DNA of 28,988 nt. It comes from Methanobrevibacter sp. (GTDB lineage: Archaea > Methanobacteriota > Methanobacteria > Methanobacteriales > Methanobacteriaceae). Shown one piece after another: positions 9,073 through 15,299 of the stretch. Position 1 is the first letter of the stretch. Every line of letters begins with the position of its first letter. The stretch covers positions 1 to 28,988 of the forward strand of contig NZ_SUTI01000012.1 of the NCBI RefSeq assembly GCF_015062985.1, given 5' to 3'. A model generated the notes under the pieces. The model did not search any database, was not told the DNA's origin, and saw nothing but the letters and a program-made list of their open reading frames with translations. The position numbers were made by a program, and so were the translations under genes.

Positions 9073-9135
9073 TTATGAGTTAATCTTTATCCGCAGCTTT
9101 TCACCCCCGGAAACATTTATTGCGAACAGTTTCAT
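9073..9135 (-). CDS. Short leader ORF 4 (20 codons)
   Basis: A 20-codon frame beginning M-K-L-F-A starts 6 nt after mini-ORF 3 stops. It has no strong ribosome site of its own, so it could be reached only by re-initiation. The peptide is basic and shows no known motif. Its start (Met, basic residue, Leu, hydrophobic) echoes the mini-ORFs. It could be chance. Confidence 0.25.
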   Translation of the reverse strand: MKLFAINVSGGEKLRIKINS

Positions 9136-9141
9136 TTCTAT

Positions 9142-9162
9142 TTAAAATGGTATTAATCTCAT
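9142..9162 (-). CDS. Mini-ORF 3 of the efflux leader (6 codons, MRLIPF)
   Basis: This six-codon frame follows a perfect GGAGGTGA (9167-9174), again with 4-nt spacing. It encodes Arg-Leu-Ile as AGA TTA ATA, whereas unit 2 uses CGT CTT ATT. The same peptide core therefore recurs with different codons. Its stop lies 6 nt before the ATG of the next short frame. Confidence 0.45.
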   Translation of the reverse strand: MRLIPF

Positions 9163-9208
9163 GCTTTCACCTCCTAATTTAATTTTTTATAAAATCCCAT
9201 TAATCCGT

Positions 9209-9226
9209 TTAAATAAGACGAATCAT
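9209..9226 (-). CDS. Mini-ORF 2 of the efflux leader (5 codons, MIRLI)
   Basis: This five-codon frame follows AGAGGTGA (9231-9238) with the same 4-nt spacing as mini-ORF 1. The sequence after the stop, GGATTAATGGGATTT, closely matches that after mini-ORF 1 (GGATTAATAGGATTT), so the two units are duplicates of about 60 nt. The core peptide Arg-Leu-Ile parallels Arg-Phe-Ile of unit 1. Confidence 0.45.
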   Translation of the reverse strand: MIRLI

Positions 9227-9270
9227 GATTTCACCTCTAATTCAATGTTTTTTAAATCCTATTAATCCAT

Positions 9271-9285
9271 CTAAATAAAACGCAT
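9271..9285 (-). CDS. Mini-ORF 1 of the efflux leader (4 codons, MRFI)
   Basis: A four-codon reading frame, ATG CGT TTT ATT TAG, starts 4 nt after a perfect GGAGGTGA ribosome site (9290-9297). It is the first of three similar units. It belongs to a leader transcribed toward the MFS transporter. The very strong ribosome site on so short a frame is what makes it notable; a peptide product has not been shown. Confidence 0.45.
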   Translation of the reverse strand: MRFI

Positions 9286-9433
9286 GATTTCACCTCCAAT
9301 CGCTTTGAATTTGACAGCAAATCCGTTTGCGATGAATAGACATCAGGTCCAACGGTCAGATTTCAATCACATTAATTATTGTTTTTGATACAGAAGTTTT
9401 CTATTTTAAATTTTTTTAGAAGCCTTCTCACCT

Positions 9434-9443
9434 ACTAATTAGT
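9434..9443. promoter_or_regulatory. Palindrome at predicted transcription start (possible operator)
   Basis: ACTAATTAGT is a perfect 10-nt palindrome. It lies about 20-25 nt downstream of the TATA box, where transcription should start. That is a usual place for a repressor site. No regulator gene is adjacent, so the binding protein is unknown. Confidence 0.4.
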
Positions 9444-9453
9444 CTATAAAAGG

Positions 9454-9475
9454 CCATATATAAAGTTTTTCGAGT
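9454..9475 (-). promoter_or_regulatory. Strong BRE/TATA promoter of the mini-ORF leader
   Basis: Read on the minus strand, a purine-rich CGAAAAAC is followed directly by TTTATATATGG. This is a near-ideal archaeal BRE plus TATA box. The predicted start site, about 25 nt downstream, falls at about 9435-9440. The promoter points toward the mini-ORFs and the MFS transporter. Confidence 0.65.
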
Positions 9476-9496
9476 TCAAGTGCTTACTTGCATCTT

Positions 9497-9514
9497 AAAA
9501 ATATAAAAAAAAGA
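9497..9514 (-). terminator. T-rich terminator after the glycosylase gene
   Basis: Read on the minus strand, the sequence is CTTCTTTTTTTTATATTTTT. This is a typical archaeal oligo-T terminator, lying between the end of the glycosylase gene and the leader promoter. Confidence 0.5.
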
Positions 9515-9619
9515 AGTATAAATGTTATTTTAAAAAAATAAGTAATTTAAATTAGAATATGACTGAAAACATTCATTGCCAGCAGCCTTTTAAAAATAAA
9601 TCGGAAATTGCCGAAAGAA

Positions 9620-10522
9620 CTATTTCAATTTCGCCATCAAACCGGACTTGCGTGCATAGTGGAACATGTAGAGCTGCACATACCCGGCATAATCTCCGAA
9701 CTGCTCCATTCCGAAGTCGCGCACCTTTGAAACGCTTATATCCCTGCCGTTGAAATACAGATGGGATACTATTCTTTTTATCCATACGTCGCTTGGAAAG
9801 GCCTCCTTAAAGTTGAATCCGTAAAGCAGTATGCAGTCTGCCACCTTCGGACCCACTCCCGGAACCTCAAGGATTGTTTCGAATGCCTCGTCATAGCTCA
9901 TCGAATATATTTCGCAGAGGTCCATTTCATCTGTAAATAGCTCGCTTGCCCTTCTCATGTATGGTGCTCTATATCCTACGCCGCAACTTTTGAGATTATT
10001 GCTGCAATCACAAATATCTTGAATGTCTGATGAATTAAATTCATCTTCCTCATCGAGGTATATTTTTGCGAGGTCCTCGCTTTTAGGAAATGTATGGTAA
10101 TCGCCGTACACGGTTCCCCAGTTTCTCTTGATGTCGGCAACGGATTTTGTCCACCTTTTGATGGAATTGTTTGCGGAGCATATCGAGGATATCACGCACT
10201 CGAAGGGGTCTGGCGCCAGAAAGAGCCTCAGGCCTTCGCAGAATTTGGACATGTCCGCTAGCTCGTCATGACTGTTTAAGTATTTGTAAAATTTATCCAA
10301 ATCAAAATCGAGATCGAAAATATATTTAAGCCTTGATACGGCATTTTCATCATCAAGGTTGAATTCCAGATACTTTCCTGACTGTTTAACGTTGAAAATA
10401 AGGGGTTTGCCTTCCACCATGACCACATTGGAGTATGTGTCTTCATTCACTGTCCATGGAGGCTGTGATGTCTGGCCTGAATTTATGGTGAGGTCAAGGT
10501 CGATTGGGGATTTGATTATCAT
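9620..10522 (-). CDS. ogg: 8-oxoguanine DNA glycosylase/AP lyase (OGG1-like, HhH-GPD)
   Basis: A bifunctional base-excision repair enzyme that removes 8-oxoguanine and nicks the abasic site. The 300-residue protein has an N-terminal beta-rich OGG domain and a helical HhH-GPD domain. The HhH hairpin PGVGPKVADC lies at 221-230. The presumed Schiff-base lysine is K226, and the catalytic aspartate is D245 in PSDVWIKR. Their 19-residue spacing equals that of the human OGG1 pair K249/D268. The length fits the eukaryote-like OGG1 branch better than the short archaeal Ogg2 or AGOG types. The ATG overlaps the hisF stop (ATGA), so the gene is translationally coupled to hisF. That pairing has no obvious metabolic logic. 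Confidence 0.9.
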   Translation of the reverse strand: MIIKSPIDLDLTINSGQTSQPPWTVNEDTYSNVVMVEGKPLIFNVKQSGKYLEFNLDDENAVSRLKYIFDLDFDLDKFYKYLNSHDELADMSKFCEGLRLFLAPDPFECVISSICSANNSIKRWTKSVADIKRNWGTVYGDYHTFPKSEDLAKIYLDEEDEFNSSDIQDICDCSNNLKSCGVGYRAPYMRRASELFTDEMDLCEIYSMSYDEAFETILEVPGVGPKVADCILLYGFNFKEAFPSDVWIKRIVSHLYFNGRDISVSKVRDFGMEQFGDYAGYVQLYMFHYARKSGLMAKLK

Positions 10523-11343
10523 AAGCGAACAGCCACGTTGTTTTCTTTAAGATATTGCTTGACGGTCGGGATTGAATACTGGTTGAAGTGGAATATGCTT
10601 GCTGCAAGGGCTGCTGAAACGTCTGTCTTTTCAAAGACTTCAAGAATGTGTTTCGGCTCTCCTACGCCTCCGCTTGCAATGACCGGAATGTCTACAAGGT
10701 CGTTGATTGCCTTGTTGAGCTCTATGTCATATCCGTTCTGGGTTCCGTCACCGTCCATACTGGTTAAAAGAATCTCTCCTGCGCCCCTGTCCTGACACTC
10801 CTGAGCCCATTGGATTGCGTCGATGCCTGTGAATTCGCGCCCGCCGTATATGCTTGTATCGAACCAGCAGAATCCCTTGTCTGTTTCGATGACTGTCTTG
10901 TCCGGTGCGTCGTCCGGATGGTCCACATATCTTCTTTTGGCGTCTATTCCTATTACGACCGCCTGTGATCCGACTACCTTTGAGGCTTCGGTGAGAAGCT
11001 CAGGGTTCTTGATGGCCGCGGTGTTTGTGGAGCACTTGTCCGCGCCTGCCTTGAGCATCTTGATGTAGTCTTCGACTTTCCTTATTCCTCCGCCGACACA
11101 TATCGGCATGAATACGTTTTCCGTCAGCCTGTCGATTACGTCAGCCATTGTTGCGCGCCTTTCATGGGATGCTGTGATATCCAGAACTACGACTTCGTCC
11201 GCTCCCTCTTCATAGTAGCGTGTCGCAAGATCCACCGGGTTTCCAGCATATTTGATCTGCTTGAATTCGACTCCCTTTACAACGCGCCCTTCGGGTACCT
11301 GAAGGTCACAGTCAAGACATGGAATAATTCTTTTGGTTAACAT
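10519..11343 (-). CDS. hisF: Imidazole glycerol phosphate synthase cyclase subunit HisF
   Basis: HisF is the cyclase half of the enzyme that, with glutaminase HisH, converts PRFAR and ammonia into imidazole glycerol phosphate and AICAR in histidine biosynthesis. The 274-residue (beta-alpha)8 barrel shows RIIPCLDCD with the catalytic Asp11, and IGIDAKRR with the second catalytic Asp at about 134. Phosphate-binding glycine motifs occur at CVGGGIRKVEDY and IASGGVGEPKH. It is about 20 residues longer than bacterial HisF because of a hydrophilic insert near 140-165. No other his gene is adjacent. The start ATG at 11343 lacks a ribosome site and follows a T-rich stretch, so it may be leaderless. 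Confidence 0.97.
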   Translation of the reverse strand: MLTKRIIPCLDCDLQVPEGRVVKGVEFKQIKYAGNPVDLATRYYEEGADEVVVLDITASHERRATMADVIDRLTENVFMPICVGGGIRKVEDYIKMLKAGADKCSTNTAAIKNPELLTEASKVVGSQAVVIGIDAKRRYVDHPDDAPDKTVIETDKGFCWFDTSIYGGREFTGIDAIQWAQECQDRGAGEILLTSMDGDGTQNGYDIELNKAINDLVDIPVIASGGVGEPKHILEVFEKTDVSAALAASIFHFNQYSIPTVKQYLKENNVAVRL

Positions 11344-11354
11344 GATATCTATAA

Positions 11355-11387
11355 ATAAAAAAAAGTAGTATTGTTTTTAAAAACAAT
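11355..11387 (-). terminator. Hairpin plus T-run terminator after secG
   Basis: On the minus strand, ATTGTTTTTAAAAACAAT forms a self-complementary hairpin (11370-11387). It is followed within a few bases by a run of eight or more T. It sits right behind the secG stop and just upstream of hisF. Confidence 0.5.
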
Positions 11388-11389
11388 AT

Positions 11390-11551
11390 TTAAGCTGAAT
11401 ACCTTAAAACAAAACAGAGTATAGCTACGATTACAGAAGCCACTAAAATAGTTTCAGGGGAAAGTTTTGGGCCAAGACTTTCTTCATCAAAATATCTTAC
11501 TAAACCTGCACCTGTTTGAGGCATAGAAATCTTATCATTTTTTTTCGCCAT
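11390..11551 (-). CDS. secG: Preprotein translocase subunit Sec61-beta (SecG-like)
   Basis: This is the small tail-anchored beta subunit of the archaeal SecYE-beta protein-conducting channel. The 53-residue product has a hydrophilic Lys-rich N-terminus, the family hallmark TGAGLVRYFDEES, a GPKLSPE segment and a single C-terminal helix (TILVASVIVAILCFVLRY). The ATG at 11551 has an AGGGAG ribosome site 8 nt upstream. It lies downstream of srp54, pus10 and moaC on the same strand, but a good TATA box (11610-11620) precedes it, so it probably has its own promoter. Its association with srp54 makes sense, since SRP delivers nascent chains to this channel. The gene is short enough to be missed by length-filtered gene callers. 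Confidence 0.93.
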   Translation of the reverse strand: MAKKNDKISMPQTGAGLVRYFDEESLGPKLSPETILVASVIVAILCFVLRYSA

Positions 11552-11609
11552 AGTAATCTCCCTTACAATTTAATCAATAAAAATAATGTATATAACTATT
11601 ATTTTCATA

Positions 11610-11620
11610 GTATATAAAGT
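11610..11620 (-). promoter_or_regulatory. TATA promoter of secG
   Basis: Minus-strand ACTTTATATAC, with A-rich sequence (AAATTTAA) in the BRE position, lies about 60 nt before the secG ATG and abuts the moaC stop codon. The predicted start at about 11588 gives a leader of about 35 nt. Confidence 0.55.
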
Positions 11621-12088
11621 TTAAATTTTCTCCTTCTTAATCACCTTGATGTCACTGATTCTGGTATCAGGGTACTGTCCGTCCTCATCCTTTTCAACAG
11701 CCTTTACCATGTCCCATACTGTGAGAAGCGCTACGCTTACACCGGTGATTGCTTCCATTTCAACACCAGTCTTTCCCAATGTATTGACGGCGCAGGTTGC
11801 AACAATCTCATCCTCCCTGACTTCGAAGTCAAGCTCTATTCCGGTGAGAGCCAACGGATGGCAAAGCGGGATTATTGATGAAGTGTTCTTTACGGCCTGA
11901 ATTCCTGCAATTTGAGCAGTTGTCAGCACGTTTCCCTTTTTGATTTCCTCATTCTGAATCAGACTGATGGTATTTTTGTCCAAAAAGATGCTGCCGCTTG
12001 CAATAGCTCTTCTCTTTTGATCCGGCTTTCCGCCAACTTCAACCATGTGCACTCCACTGTCAGTTAAATGTGTAAATTCATCTGCCAT
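11621..12088 (-). CDS. moaC: Cyclic pyranopterin monophosphate synthase MoaC
   Basis: MoaC completes the first step of molybdenum/tungsten cofactor synthesis, converting the MoaA product to cyclic pyranopterin monophosphate. In a methanogen the cofactor serves formylmethanofuran dehydrogenase and formate dehydrogenase. The 155-residue product shows SIIPLCHPLALTGIE, MEAITGVSVALLTVWDMVKAVEKD and the basic active-site segment GGKPDQKRRAIASG. The conserved Asp/Lys pair sits in the WDMVKA motif. I start at ATG 12088 (MADEFTHL), which falls 5 nt after the pus10 stop; a longer reading would run into pus10. It lies inside a protein-targeting/RNA-modification cluster, apart from other moa genes. Confidence 0.95.
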   Translation of the reverse strand: MADEFTHLTDSGVHMVEVGGKPDQKRRAIASGSIFLDKNTISLIQNEEIKKGNVLTTAQIAGIQAVKNTSSIIPLCHPLALTGIELDFEVREDEIVATCAVNTLGKTGVEMEAITGVSVALLTVWDMVKAVEKDEDGQYPDTRISDIKVIKKEKI

Positions 12089-12093
12089 AATAT

Positions 12094-13299
12094 CTACTTC
12101 TCGCTTACTTCTATTACATCCAATTGCTCGCAAATAGCTTTTACGCCCAATATCTCGGACACATTGGGATTGCTTCTGCCGTCATCGCCTGAAATCAGTT
12201 CCTTGATGTACAGTCCGCCTTCGGTCTTGATGCGCATCCTGAATGTTGTCTCGTCAATCACATCACAGGACAAATCAAGGACATGCTTTACGCGCACCTT
12301 GTCGGCGCGCCTTCTTAAAACCCTCAATGGTGTCTGCTGATGGATTTCATTCAGTTTCAATAATTCGTCCAGTTTTGACTCGTCGAATGCCTCATCGCAG
12401 CTGACGACAGCCTCATAGACCTTATAAGTGTCAGGGGAAGACTGCTTGATTTCCGCCTTTCTTCTTCTCTCGCAAACATGCAGATTGTGATAGGCAGTCT
12501 TTCCTTCATTTATTTCATTTATTTCATTTTCCAAGCTTTTCAAGTCAAGCTTTCTGATTTTCGGCTCCTTGATTTCCAAAACGAACGGTCTTCCGGAACC
12601 GAGCATCAGCACGTCAATGTCTTCACGGCCGGCTCCGTGGAATTTGGCTTCCCTGCCTCTGGTCAGTTTCAGGAAATGCTCGGAAATCAGCTCTTCAACT
12701 GATTCGGGGTATTGCTTTCCTGTGAAGTTGCACTCCTCACAACCCCTTCCCTTGCATTTTGTGCACGGCCATTTTGTCTGAGGGATTCCTCTCTTGTACT
12801 TGTTGTACTTTCCTTCGACATATAAAGGATTTATCTGAATCTTTACCTTCGGCTCGCCGATCAAGTCAATGCTGAAGACTATGTCCTGCGCTTCGAATTC
12901 CGCTTCCTTGTCATAGATTTCCCATAGCTTCAGTCCTATGAGCCTGTTGACTTCCTTCTTGATTGTTTCAACACTCAAGTCAAGCTTTTCGGAGAGCTCC
13001 TCATCACGTTTCTGAATGTCCTTGCTGATTTTGGAGCCCACAAGGAATGTGTCGAATTCTATGCCGAGCTGGTCAATCTTCTCGTCGATTTTCCTGTACA
13101 AATCATCATCGAGCTTGTCGAAGAGATTTCCGCAGACCGCACAGTCAACATCATCCAGACTTATGTCAAGTTCATCACAGACCTTTTGGGCGCGTTCGAT
13201 GTTGTTTGTGCCTTCAATGCTTTTGGACAGCTTCCTTCCAAGGCAGTTCATGCAGATGTTGCCGCCGGTTTCCTCTAAAATTTGTTTTGCCAATATCAT
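12094..13299 (-). CDS. pus10: tRNA pseudouridine synthase Pus10
   Basis: Archaeal Pus10 makes pseudouridine 55 (and often 54) in the T loop of tRNA. The 401-residue protein has an N-terminal THUMP-like accessory domain with zinc-binding CMNC (16-19) and CAVC (53-56) pairs, and an additional CTKCKGRGCEEC cluster at about 179-190. The catalytic domain carries GAGREDIDV, with the probable nucleophile Asp at about 227, followed by GSGRPFVLEIKEPK. The C-terminal part includes TPLRVLRRRADKVR and GGLYIKELISGDDGRSNP, typical of the family. It starts 5 nt after srp54 ends and its stop lies 5 nt before moaC, which indicates one transcription unit. Confidence 0.95.
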   Translation of the reverse strand: MILAKQILEETGGNICMNCLGRKLSKSIEGTNNIERAQKVCDELDISLDDVDCAVCGNLFDKLDDDLYRKIDEKIDQLGIEFDTFLVGSKISKDIQKRDEELSEKLDLSVETIKKEVNRLIGLKLWEIYDKEAEFEAQDIVFSIDLIGEPKVKIQINPLYVEGKYNKYKRGIPQTKWPCTKCKGRGCEECNFTGKQYPESVEELISEHFLKLTRGREAKFHGAGREDIDVLMLGSGRPFVLEIKEPKIRKLDLKSLENEINEINEGKTAYHNLHVCERRRKAEIKQSSPDTYKVYEAVVSCDEAFDESKLDELLKLNEIHQQTPLRVLRRRADKVRVKHVLDLSCDVIDETTFRMRIKTEGGLYIKELISGDDGRSNPNVSEILGVKAICEQLDVIEVSEK

Positions 13300-13304
13300 G
13301 CTAT

Positions 13305-14648
13305 CTATTTCATGAACTGTCCCATCATACGGTTCATTGCTCCGCTTCCGCGCAGGCGACCGCCGCGTTTGCCGATACCCTTCATTGTCTTTCGGGTGTT
13401 GTTGTAGTATTTGAGAAGCTCTTTCACTTCGCTTTCGTCATGGCCTGATCCGCGGGCAATCCTTTGGATACGTGACTGCTTGATGATTTTCGGATTGAGC
13501 ATTTCCTCCTCTGTCATTGAGGACATCATGATCTTATAGGAATCTATCTTGTCCTCGGTCATCTTTGAAGCCTCTTTCGGTATCTTGTTTCCCATTCCCG
13601 GAATCATGTTGAGGACCTGCTGCATAGGACCCATCTTGTTCATCATTTCGAACTGGTTTTTCATGTCCATCAGAGTGAATTTGCCTGAAAGCATGTTGTT
13701 CATTGTCTGTTCTGCAATGTCCTCGTCGATGTTTTCTTCAGCCTTTTCCACAAGGCTTCTGATGTCTCCCATTCCGAGAAGTCTTGATATGAACCTTTCC
13801 GGGTCGAACAGCTCGAAGTCATCGATTCTCTCACCTGTACCGATGAACTTGATTGGAGCTCCGGTTTCTGCAACGGCTGAAAGTGCACCCCCACCTTTTG
13901 CTGAACCATCGAGTTTGGTAATGATGATTGACCCGATGTCGGTTGCCTGTGAAAATGCCTTTGCCTGTTCGCCTGCCTGCTGACCGATTGTACCGTCGAT
14001 GACAAGAATGGCTTCATTAGGCTGGATGATGTTGTCCAGCTCATTCATCTCCTCGATGAGGTCCTCCTCATTCTTGTGCCTTCCCGCAGTATCGAAGATG
14101 ATGACCTTCCTGTTCTTGAACTCCTGAAGACCTTTGCGCGCAAGGTCAAGGGCGTCCTTGTTGTCAGGGTCCCCATACAGAGGAACGTCCATCTCTTCAG
14201 TCAGCTGCCTTAACTGCTCGTAAGCTGCAGGCCTCCATGTGTCTGTACATACGACGGCAGGATTGAAACCCTTTTTCTGAAGGTATCTGCATAATTTTCC
14301 GATTGTGGTTGTCTTACCACTTCCCTGAAGACCTAAAAAGAGTATCTTGTAAGGCCTATCGTTTATGTCCAGGGTTGCGGCTTCACTTCCAAGGAGATTC
14401 ACCATTTCCTCATAGATGATTGTTATGACATGCTCCCTCGGGGTGATTCCCTTCGGAGGTTCCTCTTCAAGCGCCCTGGTTTCAATTTTTTTGGACAGCT
14501 CGAGAACCAATTTGATATTAACGTCAGATTGAATTAATGCACGTTGTATGTCCTTTACAACTTCCTTAATAGTTTTTTTATCGATAACTGACATTCCTAC
14601 TAATTTTTTCATCGTATTAGTAAGATTTTCACCTAAATTTCCAAGCAT
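13305..14648 (-). CDS. srp54: Signal recognition particle GTPase SRP54
   Basis: SRP54 binds signal sequences on nascent chains and, with its receptor FtsY, delivers ribosomes to the Sec channel. The 447-residue protein has an N-terminal helical bundle, and a G domain with P-loop GLQGSGKTT at about 106-114, DTAGR near 186-190 and TKLDG. The C-terminal M domain is Met-rich and ends GRLRGSGAMNRMMGQF. ATG 14648 is chosen; the upstream GTGAT acts as a partial ribosome site rather than as a start. It is the first gene of a minus-strand cluster with pus10 and moaC, and is divergent from hpt across 80 nt of AT-rich promoter sequence. Confidence 0.97.
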   Translation of the reverse strand: MLGNLGENLTNTMKKLVGMSVIDKKTIKEVVKDIQRALIQSDVNIKLVLELSKKIETRALEEEPPKGITPREHVITIIYEEMVNLLGSEAATLDINDRPYKILFLGLQGSGKTTTIGKLCRYLQKKGFNPAVVCTDTWRPAAYEQLRQLTEEMDVPLYGDPDNKDALDLARKGLQEFKNRKVIIFDTAGRHKNEEDLIEEMNELDNIIQPNEAILVIDGTIGQQAGEQAKAFSQATDIGSIIITKLDGSAKGGGALSAVAETGAPIKFIGTGERIDDFELFDPERFISRLLGMGDIRSLVEKAEENIDEDIAEQTMNNMLSGKFTLMDMKNQFEMMNKMGPMQQVLNMIPGMGNKIPKEASKMTEDKIDSYKIMMSSMTEEEMLNPKIIKQSRIQRIARGSGHDESEVKELLKYYNNTRKTMKGIGKRGGRLRGSGAMNRMMGQFMK

Positions 14649-14728
14649 ATTAATCACTTTATAAAAAATTATATAATTATAATAAACTATATTTATATTT
14701 AATAAGTTTTAATAGTTTGTGTGAGACC

Positions 14729-15298
14729 ATGTTAGATGAAGTAAAGAAATCATTAGAAGCATCCCCAATTGTGAAAAAAGGAGACTACAATTACTTTGTA
14801 AATCCAATAAGTGATGGCGTTCCTGCAATGGACCCTAAAATGCTTAGGGAATTATCACTTTCCGTTTATAAACATGCAGATTTGGACATCGATAAAATCG
14901 TTGCTGTTGAAGCCATGGGAATTCACCTGGCAACCGCCCTGTCCCTTGCAACCGACATACCATTTGTGGTAATCCGTAAAAGGCAATACGGCCTTGACGG
15001 AGAAACCCAGGTCTATCAGAAAACCGGATACGGCTCATCCAACCTTTTCATCAATGACCTTCATGCCGGAGAAAGGATTCTTCTCATCGATGACGTCGTA
15101 AGTACCGGAGGAACCCTCATAGCGCTTCTCAACACCCTTGACGATTTGGGCCTTGAAATAAAATCAACCGTTGCCGTCATCGAAAAGGGCGAAGGAAAGG
15201 AAATTGTCGAAAGGGAAACCGGACATGAGGTTATCAGTATCGTGAAACTGGATGTCATCGACGGCAAAGTAGTTATCGAAAAGACAATTGAAGATTAA
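14729..15298 (+). CDS. hpt: Hypoxanthine/guanine phosphoribosyltransferase (archaeal Hpt)
   Basis: This purine-salvage enzyme joins hypoxanthine or guanine to PRPP, giving IMP or GMP. The 189-residue product carries the PRPP-binding loop LLIDDVVSTGGTL (about 118-130), preceded by GYGSSNLFINDL, and VEAMGIHLATALS, which resembles the base-entry region of archaeal HPRTs. It could also be annotated as an adenine-type transferase from the motif alone; overall size and the archaeal neighbourhood favour Hpt. ATG 14729 has a GTGAG ribosome site close upstream. The dph2 ATG starts one base after its stop, so the two are coupled. Confidence 0.85.
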   Translation: MLDEVKKSLEASPIVKKGDYNYFVNPISDGVPAMDPKMLRELSLSVYKHADLDIDKIVAVEAMGIHLATALSLATDIPFVVIRKRQYGLDGETQVYQKTGYGSSNLFINDLHAGERILLIDDVVSTGGTLIALLNTLDDLGLEIKSTVAVIEKGEGKEIVERETGHEVISIVKLDVIDGKVVIEKTIED

Positions 15299-15299
15299 G

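Larger units (their letters stand above)
9167..9297 (-). repeat. Tandem ribosome-site/mini-ORF units of about 60 nt
   Basis: Three ribosome sites recur at 9290-9297, 9231-9238 and 9167-9174, spaced 59 and 64 nt apart. Units 1 and 2 are similar along their whole length. Unit 3 shares the ribosome site, the spacer and the start region, then diverges. Confidence 0.6.
8914..9619 (-). other. Gene-poor leader between the glycosylase and the MFS transporter
   Basis: This 706-nt stretch has no conventional gene. In minus-strand order it holds the T-rich end of the glycosylase gene, a BRE/TATA promoter, a palindrome at the predicted start, an AGAAGGCTTCT inverted repeat (9419-9429), and a GCAAA/TTTGC mini-hairpin near 9320-9335. 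It then holds three mini-ORFs, two 20-codon frames and a second TATA box (8937-8944) close to the transporter start. The layout resembles a regulatory leader more than decayed coding sequence. Confidence 0.5.

Noticed and set aside
9142..9297. Mini-ORF region as a decayed small gene
   Set aside because: The three ribosome sites are all intact at identical spacing and the peptide core is kept with different codons, which decay would not preserve. I therefore prefer a functional leader, though this is unproven.
9559..9753. Plus-strand ORF of 64 codons over the 3' end of the glycosylase
   Set aside because: It overlaps the glycosylase antisense, has no ribosome site, and gives a low-complexity basic peptide with no family features.
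14717..14728. Upstream TTG start for hpt
   Set aside because: The GTGAG motif that would be inside the longer reading works better as the ribosome site for ATG 14729.
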